Source: Citrobacter farmeri
GTDB taxonomy: Bacteria > Pseudomonadota > Gammaproteobacteria > Enterobacterales > Enterobacteriaceae
DNA: 64,000 bases
Direction of reading: 5' to 3'
Assembly (NCBI RefSeq): GCF_019048065.1
Contig: NZ_CP077291.1
Coordinates: 2,852,001-2,916,000, forward strand
Part shown: piece by piece, positions 27,874-36,636 of the stretch
Layout: every line of letters starts with the position of its first letter
Position numbering within the stretch: position 1 is the first letter of the stretch
Notes under the pieces: generated by a model
Seen by the model: the letters and a program-made list of their open reading frames with translations, nothing else
The model's database searches: none
Told to the model about the DNA's origin: nothing
Position numbers and translations under genes: made by a program

Positions 27874-28536
27874 TCATATTGACGTTTTTTCCACAAAACA
27901 AAAAAATAAAGGAATGACAAACGGTGCAACAAAGATCATCCGACCTGGAGCATAAATAAACTCTGGAATAAGAAGCAGCATGGCTACGCATGACAACACA
28001 AACAAAATTCCGGATGAAGACTCCTTGCCAACGGTAATGTTGTAATTAGGTGAGTTAGCAAGCTGAAGTAGGTTCTCTGCTAATGACTTCAAAGATTCTT
28101 TGTCGCAATCATATTCAGTAGGGCCCTCACGCCCCAAAAAGTTCAAACATGTAAATTTAAAGCGTCTATCATTTGTAGTTATAGAAAAGGTATATACCTT
28201 CGACAGGTCATTAACATAAATTCTCTTAACATCTTTTATGTCTAAAAAGCCATAGCGTGATGAAGATATTTCTTTTTCGCTTACCGAAACTTGATCCCAA
28301 ACACATTTAGACTTTATTAGTTTTTCATTCAATACAATTAAAGGACCTGTTGCAACAAAAGTAATCCCAATAGTTAAAAATACTGTCATTCCATTAATCG
28401 GCTTTCCGTCCGACAAATGCGATATAACGCCAAACCAAGCACCAGCAGCCATTATTAGCAAGGAAGAGAAAACCAATAAAAAAGAAATAACAATGTATTT
28501 TTTAGGCAAGTACCTATATTTATAAACCATCTTCAA
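27874..28536 (-). CDS. Putative immunity membrane protein for the second VasX-like toxin
   Basis: A 220-residue protein with four likely transmembrane helices (about residues 14-36, 47-66, 172-190 and 194-212) around a cytoplasmic or periplasmic middle domain. It overlaps the end of the second toxin gene by 4 nt. It is clearly more AT-rich than the core T6SS genes, like many exchangeable immunity genes. No family recognised. The immunity role is inferred from coupling to a membrane-active toxin. Confidence 0.55.
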   Translation of the reverse strand: MKMVYKYRYLPKKYIVISFLLVFSSLLIMAAGAWFGVISHLSDGKPINGMTVFLTIGITFVATGPLIVLNEKLIKSKCVWDQVSVSEKEISSSRYGFLDIKDVKRIYVNDLSKVYTFSITTNDRRFKFTCLNFLGREGPTEYDCDKESLKSLAENLLQLANSPNYNITVGKESSSGILFVLSCVAMLLLIPEFIYAPGRMIFVAPFVIPLFFCFVEKTSI

Positions 28537-30626
28537 CCTTCTCCTAAAGCCAATTTCAACTCATTCATTTCCCTACTTGGCCATATTGGTCGCCCTCTCG
28601 CCTCATACTCTAGATGCTTTCTCTGAGATTCGAGATCTTCATTTTTGTTAATTGGAATTCTTCTCCACAAGCATTGCTCTAACCATTTTTGAATATTATC
28701 TTGACTAAAGACTGCCAAAACAATAGCCATTCCAATCAAAATAAGTGTAGCAATAACAGTACCTATTACAGGAAGAGCGTATAAAAGAGAAACCGCAAGC
28801 CATAGCCCTGATGCAGCAGAGAAACCGAATGCCCATGCTAATCCTGTATGCCCTTTTTGACTTTCATCATATGAATGGTAAAAATCGACAAATGCAGTAA
28901 AAACACCTGCAATAGCACCAAGCCGCGGGCCAACCTTGCCAATCCATGTTAAAAACTTACCAGACCGTAAGACACTTAACCTCGAAGCAGGGTTAGAAAA
29001 TAACTTAAACTGCTTAATACCCGTTTCAACAATTCCTAAACCAGTGCTCAATGCGGCAGCAACTCCAATCCCAAAGCGAACATAAGCTTCATTCTGATCT
29101 GCCGTCAACGTTTTCCCTTTAAAATCCACCGTCCTCCAAATCGCAACGGTCTGCAGAATGCCGGAAACCACACCTAACGTAAACGGCATCCCCTGTCCGG
29201 CTTTGTTCATACCGCGCTGGACTGCGCTTTGCCAGTTGCTGAACTGCTCAGCTTCTACGTCACCCACGGTACGTAAAAGCTTGCTTAGGGCGGCACTTCT
29301 GGCTTTTGGCGGTAGCGCTTTCAATTCCTCAACCTTGTCCAGGTCGATCATAACCAGGAATTTTTTCATTTCACTCCCTTCCATTGGCAGCCCATCAATG
29401 CGTAGACGGCGTAACTCTTTACTGACATAAGTACGCAGGCGATCGGCATTTACTTTACCTGAAAGGCCACTGTCTTTTGCGAGCCGCCCAACAACTTCCC
29501 CCACAAACTGTTTATAACTGCCTGTTTTATCGTAGGTAACAATCGCTTTATTGGAGAATGCCCCCATCGATAACAGCACATAAAACATAGTTGGCGATTC
29601 AAGCGTCTCCTGCAATCCGGAGGTCAACGGCCCCGCCATCAGTGCGAAAAAGATCCCCATGACACCAGCAGACTGATCTTTCATACGGGTAATCGTTGTA
29701 TTTACTGCATCCGCAACCGATGACCACGGAAGCGAAAGCATATCTACTGACCCCTGCACACCTTCTTCCAGCTTTGCAGCCAATTTTGATTGATTAAGAG
29801 ACAGCGCGCGGGCCATCATATTCGTCACATCTGACGGTTTTCCGCTTAGCTGCATCTTAAAATACTGCGCTGCGCCTAACTTATCCTGCATTCCCGCAAC
29901 ACAATAATTAAGTGTCTGAACATAATCGATGCCACTGCTCAATTCTTCCGTATCAAAGTTATGCTGAAAGTACCCCTGGAAAAATTGACTTTTCATACAA
30001 GAGAGATACATATCTTCTCTTGGAGTGACAACTGAAGCGTTATAAGCATCGAGAATACTTTTGAACTTCGCCTGAAACTCTGCCACTTTCACTGGATCAT
30101 AGTACTGCTCATAATCAGCCCATTTTGCAGCGACAACCTTTTTCATCTTCGCGTCGTTAATATGTGTGTACATATTGTCCGGCAACGGACCTGGTGTGTT
30201 AAATCCAAAAGGGCCATAAACAGCGGCCCGCTCTTCATTCTCACTTCGATCAAGAAAGTCGCGCTCAAATTGGCGAATCAGTGAAGTTTTCAACCCCGTA
30301 ATTGCCGAGGAAAGGGCCAACTCTTGCTGATAATCACCTCTTTCGTAGATTTTTTTCTGCAACTCATAATTAAGCAGTAACGATATATCTTGCGCCGCAG
30401 CTACAGGATCTTGCAGCAGGATCATCGCCCCTTTACCTGAATAGAGTTTGTCGGCTGCCTGTATCAGATTCAGACCTTCCATCGGTTTCGCGGTCTTCCA
30501 TGGTGCAGGCGACCATTCCTTCACTTTGCTGGCCGCTGCTTTACTGCTGTATTCCACGACCGTAGTACCCAATGCTGAAATTGCGATGACCTGCTCTGCT
30601 TTACCGCTGTTTATCCACGCATCCAT
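28533..30626 (-). CDS. VasX-like T6SS toxin lacking its N-terminal domain (orphan cassette)
   Basis: A 697-residue frame beginning MDAWINSGKAEQVIAISAL. This matches residues 165 onward of the full toxin encoded at 33189-35774, so the N-terminal loading domain is missing. The first 70 residues are nearly identical in the two proteins, the middle differs widely, and both end with hydrophobic helices and CLWRRIP / CLWRKIP. No Shine-Dalgarno sequence precedes the ATG. An IS1-family remnant lies immediately upstream. It may be a silent donor for recombination with the intact toxin gene, not an expressed protein. Confidence 0.65.
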   Translation of the reverse strand: MDAWINSGKAEQVIAISALGTTVVEYSSKAAASKVKEWSPAPWKTAKPMEGLNLIQAADKLYSGKGAMILLQDPVAAAQDISLLLNYELQKKIYERGDYQQELALSSAITGLKTSLIRQFERDFLDRSENEERAAVYGPFGFNTPGPLPDNMYTHINDAKMKKVVAAKWADYEQYYDPVKVAEFQAKFKSILDAYNASVVTPREDMYLSCMKSQFFQGYFQHNFDTEELSSGIDYVQTLNYCVAGMQDKLGAAQYFKMQLSGKPSDVTNMMARALSLNQSKLAAKLEEGVQGSVDMLSLPWSSVADAVNTTITRMKDQSAGVMGIFFALMAGPLTSGLQETLESPTMFYVLLSMGAFSNKAIVTYDKTGSYKQFVGEVVGRLAKDSGLSGKVNADRLRTYVSKELRRLRIDGLPMEGSEMKKFLVMIDLDKVEELKALPPKARSAALSKLLRTVGDVEAEQFSNWQSAVQRGMNKAGQGMPFTLGVVSGILQTVAIWRTVDFKGKTLTADQNEAYVRFGIGVAAALSTGLGIVETGIKQFKLFSNPASRLSVLRSGKFLTWIGKVGPRLGAIAGVFTAFVDFYHSYDESQKGHTGLAWAFGFSAASGLWLAVSLLYALPVIGTVIATLILIGMAIVLAVFSQDNIQKWLEQCLWRRIPINKNEDLESQRKHLEYEARGRPIWPSREMNELKLALGEG

Positions 30627-30630
30627 GTCA
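30412..30630. repeat. 219-bp near-identical repeat, copy A (orphan toxin)
   Basis: Runs from TGCAGCAGGATCATC to ATCCATGTCA and matches 35071-35289 with only a few differences, clustered near 30555-30572. Weaker similarity continues to about 30385. It lies in the same orientation as copy B, offset 4,659 bp. Confidence 0.9.
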
Positions 30631-30995
30631 TGTTCACTGTCCCCGTTGTCACTCAGACCAAGTTTATGCCTGAGAAGTCCCGAAAGACAATCATCTGACC
30701 GGTAAGATATTTACTTAGCGTATTGAACGTAACAATCTGACACTGAGAACCCGGGGTAAACGTCAGGCTCGCCGGACCATATGCTTCTCACACCCCGTTA
30801 AGCTGTATGAGAAAATCATCGGTGCCATCATTGAAAAATACATGTTCGACTCATTGGAAGCATTACCGAAAAAACAACCAAACTGGCAAGCATAACAAAA
30901 ATAAACATACGAGCAAGCGGGTGTCCTTATAGTTTTAATGCTTGGTTTGTTTTATAAAGATCGTTTATGGATGAGTTTTAGCATTAAACTCATGG
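30627..30995. other. Junction region between orphan toxin and lipoprotein gene
   Basis: 369 bp holding the IS1-family remnant (30677-30895). Just after the lipoprotein stop there is an 8-bp stem ATGAGTTT / AAACTCAT (30971-30993). I see no promoter or ribosome site that would serve the orphan toxin. Confidence 0.5.
30677..30895 (+). pseudogene. IS1-family InsB transposase C-terminal remnant
   Basis: The plus-strand frame reads ...DNHLTGKIFT, a TAG stop, RIERNNLTLRTRGKRQ, ARRTICFSHPVKLYEKIIG, ...EKYMF and on to TAA. This is the C-terminal pattern of IS1-type InsB transposases (RIERNNLTLRTR...KTICFS...). The TAG stands where family members usually have Gln, and the rest of the element, including any terminal inverted repeat, is not visible. 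It lies between the orphan toxin and the lipoprotein gene and marks an old rearrangement. Confidence 0.75.
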
Positions 30996-31999
30996 TTATT
31001 CCCCCGTTTTCCATTCCGGATTTATTATCAAACGACTAATATTTGCGTACTTCATGGAATGTTCTCTTTTTTGATAAATTTCCGGTGTTGTTTTTTTAAT
31101 TATCTCGCTACACTTACGATGCAATTCACCACCCATATCACCCAGCATAGGTTCAACATCCACATTAGGAATATCCCCATATTCTATATTTATCTTTTCA
31201 GGATCAATTGTGTAAGTTGCAGGTGCAATCGCCAACACTCCATTGGACTCAGTAAGCTTATTCATGAACTTATCACTGAATGCTGTAGAGTGGGGATAAT
31301 TGTTCCCTGTGAGTTTCATCCCAATATTTACATATCTACGCAACCCATTTTCATCTTTAATATAATCATCCAGTTGTTTTTCAGTCATCGAGGAACGGAG
31401 TGATTCAGGTATATCCTGGAATGAGATATACGGGAGTGGACTTTTAACTTCTAATCTTGGCAATGAATTGGTTAGCATTGCCTGTAGTTTACAATATGCT
31501 GCCGGATGGATCTGACTGTATAAGTCTGTCTGGCCCGTTATACTTTTTTTTCGTGTATAGACTACAACTTCAGATTTTGACCAGTCAATATTTGTCGAAA
31601 TGGTTCCCTTTTGCTGCATGTTCAATTTATTAAGTAATTTAAGCAACTCATTTTCATTTGCATCTTTACCATAATTTTCATCTGTGAAGGTGATGTTAAT
31701 AGCTGTATTTTTTCATATTGCAGTTGCTTAACCTTTTTCAGCGTTGCCTCAATCCATTCTTTAGAATGCTTTTTATCACCTATAGTCACAAGAAAAGTCG
31801 TCGTTCCTCCTTCATTTTCAGATTCTGATACACTGATATTTTCATCATTAATGTTAACCTTTGCATCTAAAAATAATGAACGCATCAGGCCAGCATTGAG
31901 ATCATTTGTTGCACCAGTCCACTCCCCTTTAATTTCGGCTTCTTTACAACCGGTTATAGAAAGGCAAAAAGCCAATGATAATATTTGTATCTTATTCAC
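30996..31999 (-). pseudogene. T6SS-zone lipoprotein gene broken by a single-base frameshift
   Basis: The first frame starts at GTG 31999 (VNKIQILSLAFCLSITGC, lipobox SITGC) and stops near 31622. A second frame continues from about 31700 to 30996 and has no good start of its own. Adding one base in the six-T run at 31708-31713 (plus strand) joins them into one product through QYEKNTAINITFTDENYG. The restored protein would be a lipoprotein of about 330 residues in the periplasm or outer membrane. I do not recognise the family. Its place after the toxin and DUF6708 genes suggests immunity or accessory function. Confidence 0.65.
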
Positions 32000-32117
32000 G
32001 TTCAAAACCTTGTTGATGTCATTGGAAATGCCACAGTGTAAACACACTCACTCCAGAAAAGATGTATTTCATTCTCTGCGTTCCCTGTTGAAGAATGCTT
32101 CTGACGCTTAAAACATT

Positions 32118-33185
32118 TTACTCGTCAGCAGACCTGTTTTTTATCTGCGTCTGGACTTTCGCTCTCAGGCGTTCAATAGCGACTGTCTGGCGCTGATGCA
32201 GCGCGGTGTATTCTTCCAGAGACTGGTTGGCCAGCACGTAGCGCCACAGGTGTTTTGGGTTGTCTTTCGCGCTGACGTTAATCGGGTCGTCCGGCGCCAC
32301 CGCACAGTCGGCTTCCACTGCATCTGACCAGCGGGGAATTTTGCTGGTCCGCATGGCGATAAAGCGAGCGACGCTGCCCGGCAGCGTCAGCGGGAGCAGC
32401 AGCAGGGTCATCGGCCATTCCATTCGCGATTCCACCCGCATCATGTACTGCATACCAAACAGATAGCTTTCTTTTTTCTCCGTCACGGGCGGGCACAGCG
32501 CAATGATGTCCGCGAGGTCCGGCAGGCAGTCTTCCACTTCCATATAGCTGCGGACAAACGCCCAGTTTTTTACCAGCTCGCGCCGGGTACTGGAGAAACC
32601 CAGGCTGAAGGTGTCCAGCACCGTTTTACCATCGTCCGCCAGAATATGACCGTCGATACTCCACTCCGCCGAACTCCCAGGCCCGGCCCGCCCACGGGTG
32701 AAAAACACCTCTTTCCACGGCACGGAGAGTATTTTCCCGCCCACTTTAAAGACATGGACCATGCCGGTTTTGCGGTTAAGGCGAACGGGGTAATGGGTCC
32801 AGGCAAACCAGGATTTGAGCAGTAATTTTAGAAAAAACCAGCTAAAAAAGGCAGATAAAAAAATAGAAAAAACTAATGCAAACAATCCAAAAAAGTCATT
32901 TACAACATACGATGGGTCAAAAAACAAACATCCTATTCCAATAGCAAGTAGAAAAGGTGCCAATGATAAAGTAAAAGCAAATACATCCGGCATTCCTCTG
33001 TCACAATAGTACTTATCAACCAGTTCCAGATAGGTTGAGTTCATTTTTATAACAACGGCATCATCTAGCGCGACAGAATCTGAAGCCCCCATTCCCGTAA
33101 AATCTTGTCGAAGCTGATATTTAATCTCTTCATTAGTCAACGGCCGATTAATTTTAAACAGACTATACAATCCAGTGTAATTCAT
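32118..33185 (-). CDS. DUF6708-type membrane protein, likely immunity to the VasX-like toxin
   Basis: A 355-residue protein with hydrophobic segments at about residues 72-90 and 98-122 and a third around 255-275. The middle has the DUF6708-like VRLNRKTGMVHVFKVGGKILSVPWKEVFF segment, common in proteins encoded beside T6SS toxins. It starts 3 nt after the toxin stop, so it is co-translated. The best inference is protection of the inner membrane against the toxin; the lipoprotein gene downstream could share that task. Confidence 0.65.
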   Translation of the reverse strand: MNYTGLYSLFKINRPLTNEEIKYQLRQDFTGMGASDSVALDDAVVIKMNSTYLELVDKYYCDRGMPDVFAFTLSLAPFLLAIGIGCLFFDPSYVVNDFFGLFALVFSIFLSAFFSWFFLKLLLKSWFAWTHYPVRLNRKTGMVHVFKVGGKILSVPWKEVFFTRGRAGPGSSAEWSIDGHILADDGKTVLDTFSLGFSSTRRELVKNWAFVRSYMEVEDCLPDLADIIALCPPVTEKKESYLFGMQYMMRVESRMEWPMTLLLLPLTLPGSVARFIAMRTSKIPRWSDAVEADCAVAPDDPINVSAKDNPKHLWRYVLANQSLEEYTALHQRQTVAIERLRAKVQTQIKNRSADE

Positions 33186-33188
33186 TAT

Positions 33189-35774
33189 CTACGCTCCCGA
33201 CTGGAGGGCATTTCCCAACTGTTCCATTTCAATGCGACTCGTAGGCCAAATATCAGGGATCGTTTTCTCTCCCACAGGAATTTTTCTCCAAAGACAGCTC
33301 ATTAACCAGAGCTGAATATCATTTTTAATATTCAGGGCAAGATATATTGCGGAGCCTAACATCAATGCGACAGCAACAACAATCCAGAATGGAGACAACA
33401 CAATACTGAAAATAACAGCAGCAGTAAGGATAAGGCCTCCGGCGGCTGAAAATATATATGCAATTCCAATATCAATATGCCCCTTTTTAAATTCCTCGTA
33501 AGCATTGATACCATCATATATTACCCCAACCAGCCCAACAGCCCCACCAAACCATTTCACAAATCGAATACCGCGCATCATCCATCTCTGGAAGTTGCCG
33601 CCCATCGCAACCCTGATTTGTGCATTCCAGCGAATGCGCTTGAAGTTAGTGAGCAGGCGCTCTACGGAGTCCGCCACCGAACCCGCGGCCATAAAAACAC
33701 TGGCAGTGAACCGTGACGTCGCTTCAACGTTAAATTCTTTCGGTAAGCCACCATGAACCAGCGCGAAAATCTGAAAAACCCCTGACAGCACGCTGCCGGC
33801 AAAAGGGATCGCCTTCACGGTTGAGGCCGAAACGGTGGCAGGCGAACTGCCTTTCAACTGCGCCAGCTTGCTGTGGAAGGTGTTCGGGAAAATCGCGGCT
33901 TTCACTTCCTCCGCTGAACGCAGGGTCTTCGCCATCGCCATCGCCCCGGCCTTTCCGGTGGTGTTACTGACCTCGTTCACCGCCTGGATATCCGCCAGCA
34001 CCGCAAATCTTGTGGTCTGCTGCCCTGTCATTGTCATCCTGCTGGCTTCAAGATGGCGCACTTCAATATCGACATAGTGGCGCAACTGGTCCAGCCCGCG
34101 ACGACCGCTGATGCCGAACACCCTTGCCATTTCTTCGACCACGGCGGTCACAAAATGCTTTCTGTCCGCCGTCAGGGTGATGATGTTGACCTGCTTGTTG
34201 GCCACCACCGCGAAGGAGACCAGTGCATCGACAGGCCGGGAGTTGATGGTCTTTTCAATCAGTGAGTACACCGCGCTGTTCAGTGCATTCTGGTACTTTT
34301 CCAGCACCAGCTGCGCCGCGCCAATTTTCTGGTCAAAAATATCCTTGAAGCCATCCAGAGTCCTGTCCCAGGGCACCGCTATCATATCCATCGACACATG
34401 GGTGCTGCTGTTGATTTTCTCAGCAAACAGGTCGTTATTGAAGACCGCTGCCCGGGCAAGGATGTTGTTTTTATCCAGACATGAACCGGCAAGCTTTTCC
34501 TGATACTGCTTCGAGACCAGCAGCTTATCCTGAAAACCATCAATACAGTCGGTCACTGACTGCACATAAAAAATACCACTTCCGGTATCGGTGGTATCAA
34601 AGTTATGCGCAAAATAGTCGCCCAGGATAGTTCCGTCCAGGCATGCCGTGTACATTTTCATCATCGGCACAATGACCGTGTCATCATAGTTCCTGATGGC
34701 CGCATTGAACGTATCCGTGAAGGCCTTTTCTTTGGCCTTATCGTAATATCTGCCGTATTCGCTCATCCATTTTGCCTCAATCCTTTGACTGAGAAGCTGA
34801 ACGTTACGTTCGTGGGTAGCCTTTCCGAGTACAGGCGAGCCGGGAATAAACATCCCGTTATGGTCATAGTAGCCTATCTCGCTGTTCAGCTCTTCCACTT
34901 CATTATTGAAAACGATTTCACGCTCAAACTGCGCGCACACGCTCTCTTTCAGCCCCTGCACGGCAGCGGTCAGCGCCAATTCGCGGGCATAGTGCGGATT
35001 ATCATAAAAACGGGTATTCAGCCGGTGGTTTGCCAGCCAGGAAATATCCTGCGCCACCGCCACCGGGTCCTGCAGCAGGATCATCGCCCCTTTACCTGAA
35101 TAGAGTTTGTCGGCTGCCTGTATCAGATTCAGACCTTCCATCGGTTTCGCGGTCTTCCATGGTGCAGGCGACCATTCCTTCACTTTGCTGGCCGCTGCTT
35201 TACTGCTGTATTCCGCTACCGTGTTACTCAATGCTGAAATTGCGATGACCTGCTCTGCATTACCGCTGTTTATCCACGCATCCATGTCAAAACGCTGCAT
35301 AAACTTGCTTCGGTAGCCAGCATTCTCGTGCTTTTTACGCACCGCATTCGTCCATTCCACTTCTGACCAACTAAGCCAGAACAGGCCATTTTTTATCCCG
35401 GCAGGCTTCACCGGCAATGTCACCAGTGATGCCGTGGCAAGTTCCTCCGGATGCGTTATGCACGGCTTCGTTTTACCACTCGCAATATCCGGCGGAACTT
35501 CCCCACTGGACGGCAGTGGATAATAATACCCCTCACTGGTGGCAAAGTAGCTGATCCAGCGGTTACCCGATTCTGACCAGATATACAGATAGCCTTCCCG
35601 CAATAAACGCCCCGTCCAGACCGTTTCACCCTTTGCAGTAGCCGGGGTTTTGATGCTGGACGGAAGGGTTGGTAGGTTATCTTCCAGGCCTGCCACTGCC
35701 GGGCGCACCGGCAAAACAGGCAAAACAGGCAAACCGTAGCGGAGACAGAATTTACATCCTTTTTGTGTACTCAT
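33189..35774 (-). CDS. VasX-like T6SS membrane-targeting effector
   Basis: An 861-residue effector. The N-terminal domain (residues 1 to about 100) has the VasX signature CKFCLRYGLP, LPVRPAVAG, WTGRLLREGYLYIW and YFATSEGYYYPLP. A long variable middle follows, then hydrophobic helices between about residues 745 and 830 (FSAAGGLILTAAVIFSIVL, FWIVVAVALMLGSAIYLAL). Known VasX proteins permeabilise target membranes after T6SS delivery. It follows the DUF4123 adaptor gene by 16 bp and precedes its putative immunity gene. The start ATG has only a weak GGAAT-type site. Confidence 0.82.
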   Translation of the reverse strand: MSTQKGCKFCLRYGLPVLPVLPVRPAVAGLEDNLPTLPSSIKTPATAKGETVWTGRLLREGYLYIWSESGNRWISYFATSEGYYYPLPSSGEVPPDIASGKTKPCITHPEELATASLVTLPVKPAGIKNGLFWLSWSEVEWTNAVRKKHENAGYRSKFMQRFDMDAWINSGNAEQVIAISALSNTVAEYSSKAAASKVKEWSPAPWKTAKPMEGLNLIQAADKLYSGKGAMILLQDPVAVAQDISWLANHRLNTRFYDNPHYARELALTAAVQGLKESVCAQFEREIVFNNEVEELNSEIGYYDHNGMFIPGSPVLGKATHERNVQLLSQRIEAKWMSEYGRYYDKAKEKAFTDTFNAAIRNYDDTVIVPMMKMYTACLDGTILGDYFAHNFDTTDTGSGIFYVQSVTDCIDGFQDKLLVSKQYQEKLAGSCLDKNNILARAAVFNNDLFAEKINSSTHVSMDMIAVPWDRTLDGFKDIFDQKIGAAQLVLEKYQNALNSAVYSLIEKTINSRPVDALVSFAVVANKQVNIITLTADRKHFVTAVVEEMARVFGISGRRGLDQLRHYVDIEVRHLEASRMTMTGQQTTRFAVLADIQAVNEVSNTTGKAGAMAMAKTLRSAEEVKAAIFPNTFHSKLAQLKGSSPATVSASTVKAIPFAGSVLSGVFQIFALVHGGLPKEFNVEATSRFTASVFMAAGSVADSVERLLTNFKRIRWNAQIRVAMGGNFQRWMMRGIRFVKWFGGAVGLVGVIYDGINAYEEFKKGHIDIGIAYIFSAAGGLILTAAVIFSIVLSPFWIVVAVALMLGSAIYLALNIKNDIQLWLMSCLWRKIPVGEKTIPDIWPTSRIEMEQLGNALQSGA
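35071..35289. repeat. 219-bp near-identical repeat, copy B (intact toxin)
   Basis: Same-orientation partner of 30412-30630. It lies inside the intact toxin gene and encodes about residues 162-234 (MDAWINSG to GAMILLQDPVA). Homology stops within a few bases after the CATGTCA end in both copies. Confidence 0.9.
35710..35736. repeat. 9-bp tandem repeat in the VasX N-terminal motif
   Basis: GGCAAAACA occurs twice, followed by a third near-copy GGCAAACCG. On the coding strand it yields LPV-LPV-LPV in the conserved region before RPAVAG, where I expect one or two units in relatives. Confidence 0.8.
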
Positions 35775-35790
35775 ACTTATAATTCCATAG

Positions 35791-36624
35791 TTAAGTGCAA
35801 ATCATATCCAGCCAAACACGCTCATTCCAGCTACTGGTTTCATCAAGAAAATATTCTGGTGCTTGTCTGGCTTTCTCCAGGAAAATTTTCATTTTCGGAG
35901 CCAGCCAAAATTTATCCGGGAGATTTAATCCATGCAGCGCAAAAGCATTTTGATCTTCTCGGGTCGACAACTGACATTCAATAGCTTGCACCAGCAAAAA
36001 ATCAATTTTTCGACTGATACTTTGCCGGGTACTCATATTCTCTTCGGCTGGTAATTGAGCCAGCACGTCATTAATTTGACCGCAGCGTTGAAGTTGACTC
36101 ATAGGAAGTCTGGAATTACCGCCGTTTACACAAGCCGTTTGCTCACTAGCAAAGTTTAACGTCTGCCATTTCCCCTCAAGCCAAAGTGTCCAAAGTGGGA
36201 TTTTTTTCACCGGAAGGTAATTAGTAATTTGGGAAGGGGTCAGCATCCATTGTAAATGGAATAATACCCGAGAATCGTAATATCGGAGTATACGTCCGGT
36301 CCCTGTTTCATCCTGATAATAAAGCGCTGACACTAAAGCGCTATGGACCTCCTGCACCGAATAAGAACTGGATAATAATAGAATACATTCGGGAGCCAAG
36401 ATTCCTTTCACATCAACCGCGAGGTCTTTCATCAGTGACTGCCATTCACCTGAAGGAAGTTCATGTAAAGGTAGCAACCAAGGGTAAAGATGAGCTTGTG
36501 GCATAAGCATGGGTGATACAAGCTCGATTAGCGGCCAACTTACGGGAAGCTCAGAAACTCTTAAACGATCAATGACAGCATACTGGTGTTCGCCTAGTGA
36601 CAAATGCTGAGGTAAATAATCCAT
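35791..36624 (-). CDS. DUF4123-domain T6SS effector adaptor (Tap/TEC)
   Basis: A 277-residue protein. The DUF4123 domain covers roughly residues 15-135 (YAVIDRLRVSELPVSWPLIELVSPMLMPQAHLYPWLLPL ... LRYYDSRVLFHLQWML). Such adaptors load a specific effector onto the VgrG encoded next to them and are then left behind. It lies 12 bp after vgrG and 16 bp before the VasX-like toxin, the canonical vgrG-tap-effector order. Confidence 0.85.
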   Translation of the reverse strand: MDYLPQHLSLGEHQYAVIDRLRVSELPVSWPLIELVSPMLMPQAHLYPWLLPLHELPSGEWQSLMKDLAVDVKGILAPECILLLSSSYSVQEVHSALVSALYYQDETGTGRILRYYDSRVLFHLQWMLTPSQITNYLPVKKIPLWTLWLEGKWQTLNFASEQTACVNGGNSRLPMSQLQRCGQINDVLAQLPAEENMSTRQSISRKIDFLLVQAIECQLSTREDQNAFALHGLNLPDKFWLAPKMKIFLEKARQAPEYFLDETSSWNERVWLDMICT

Positions 36625-36636
36625 TTCACATCATCC

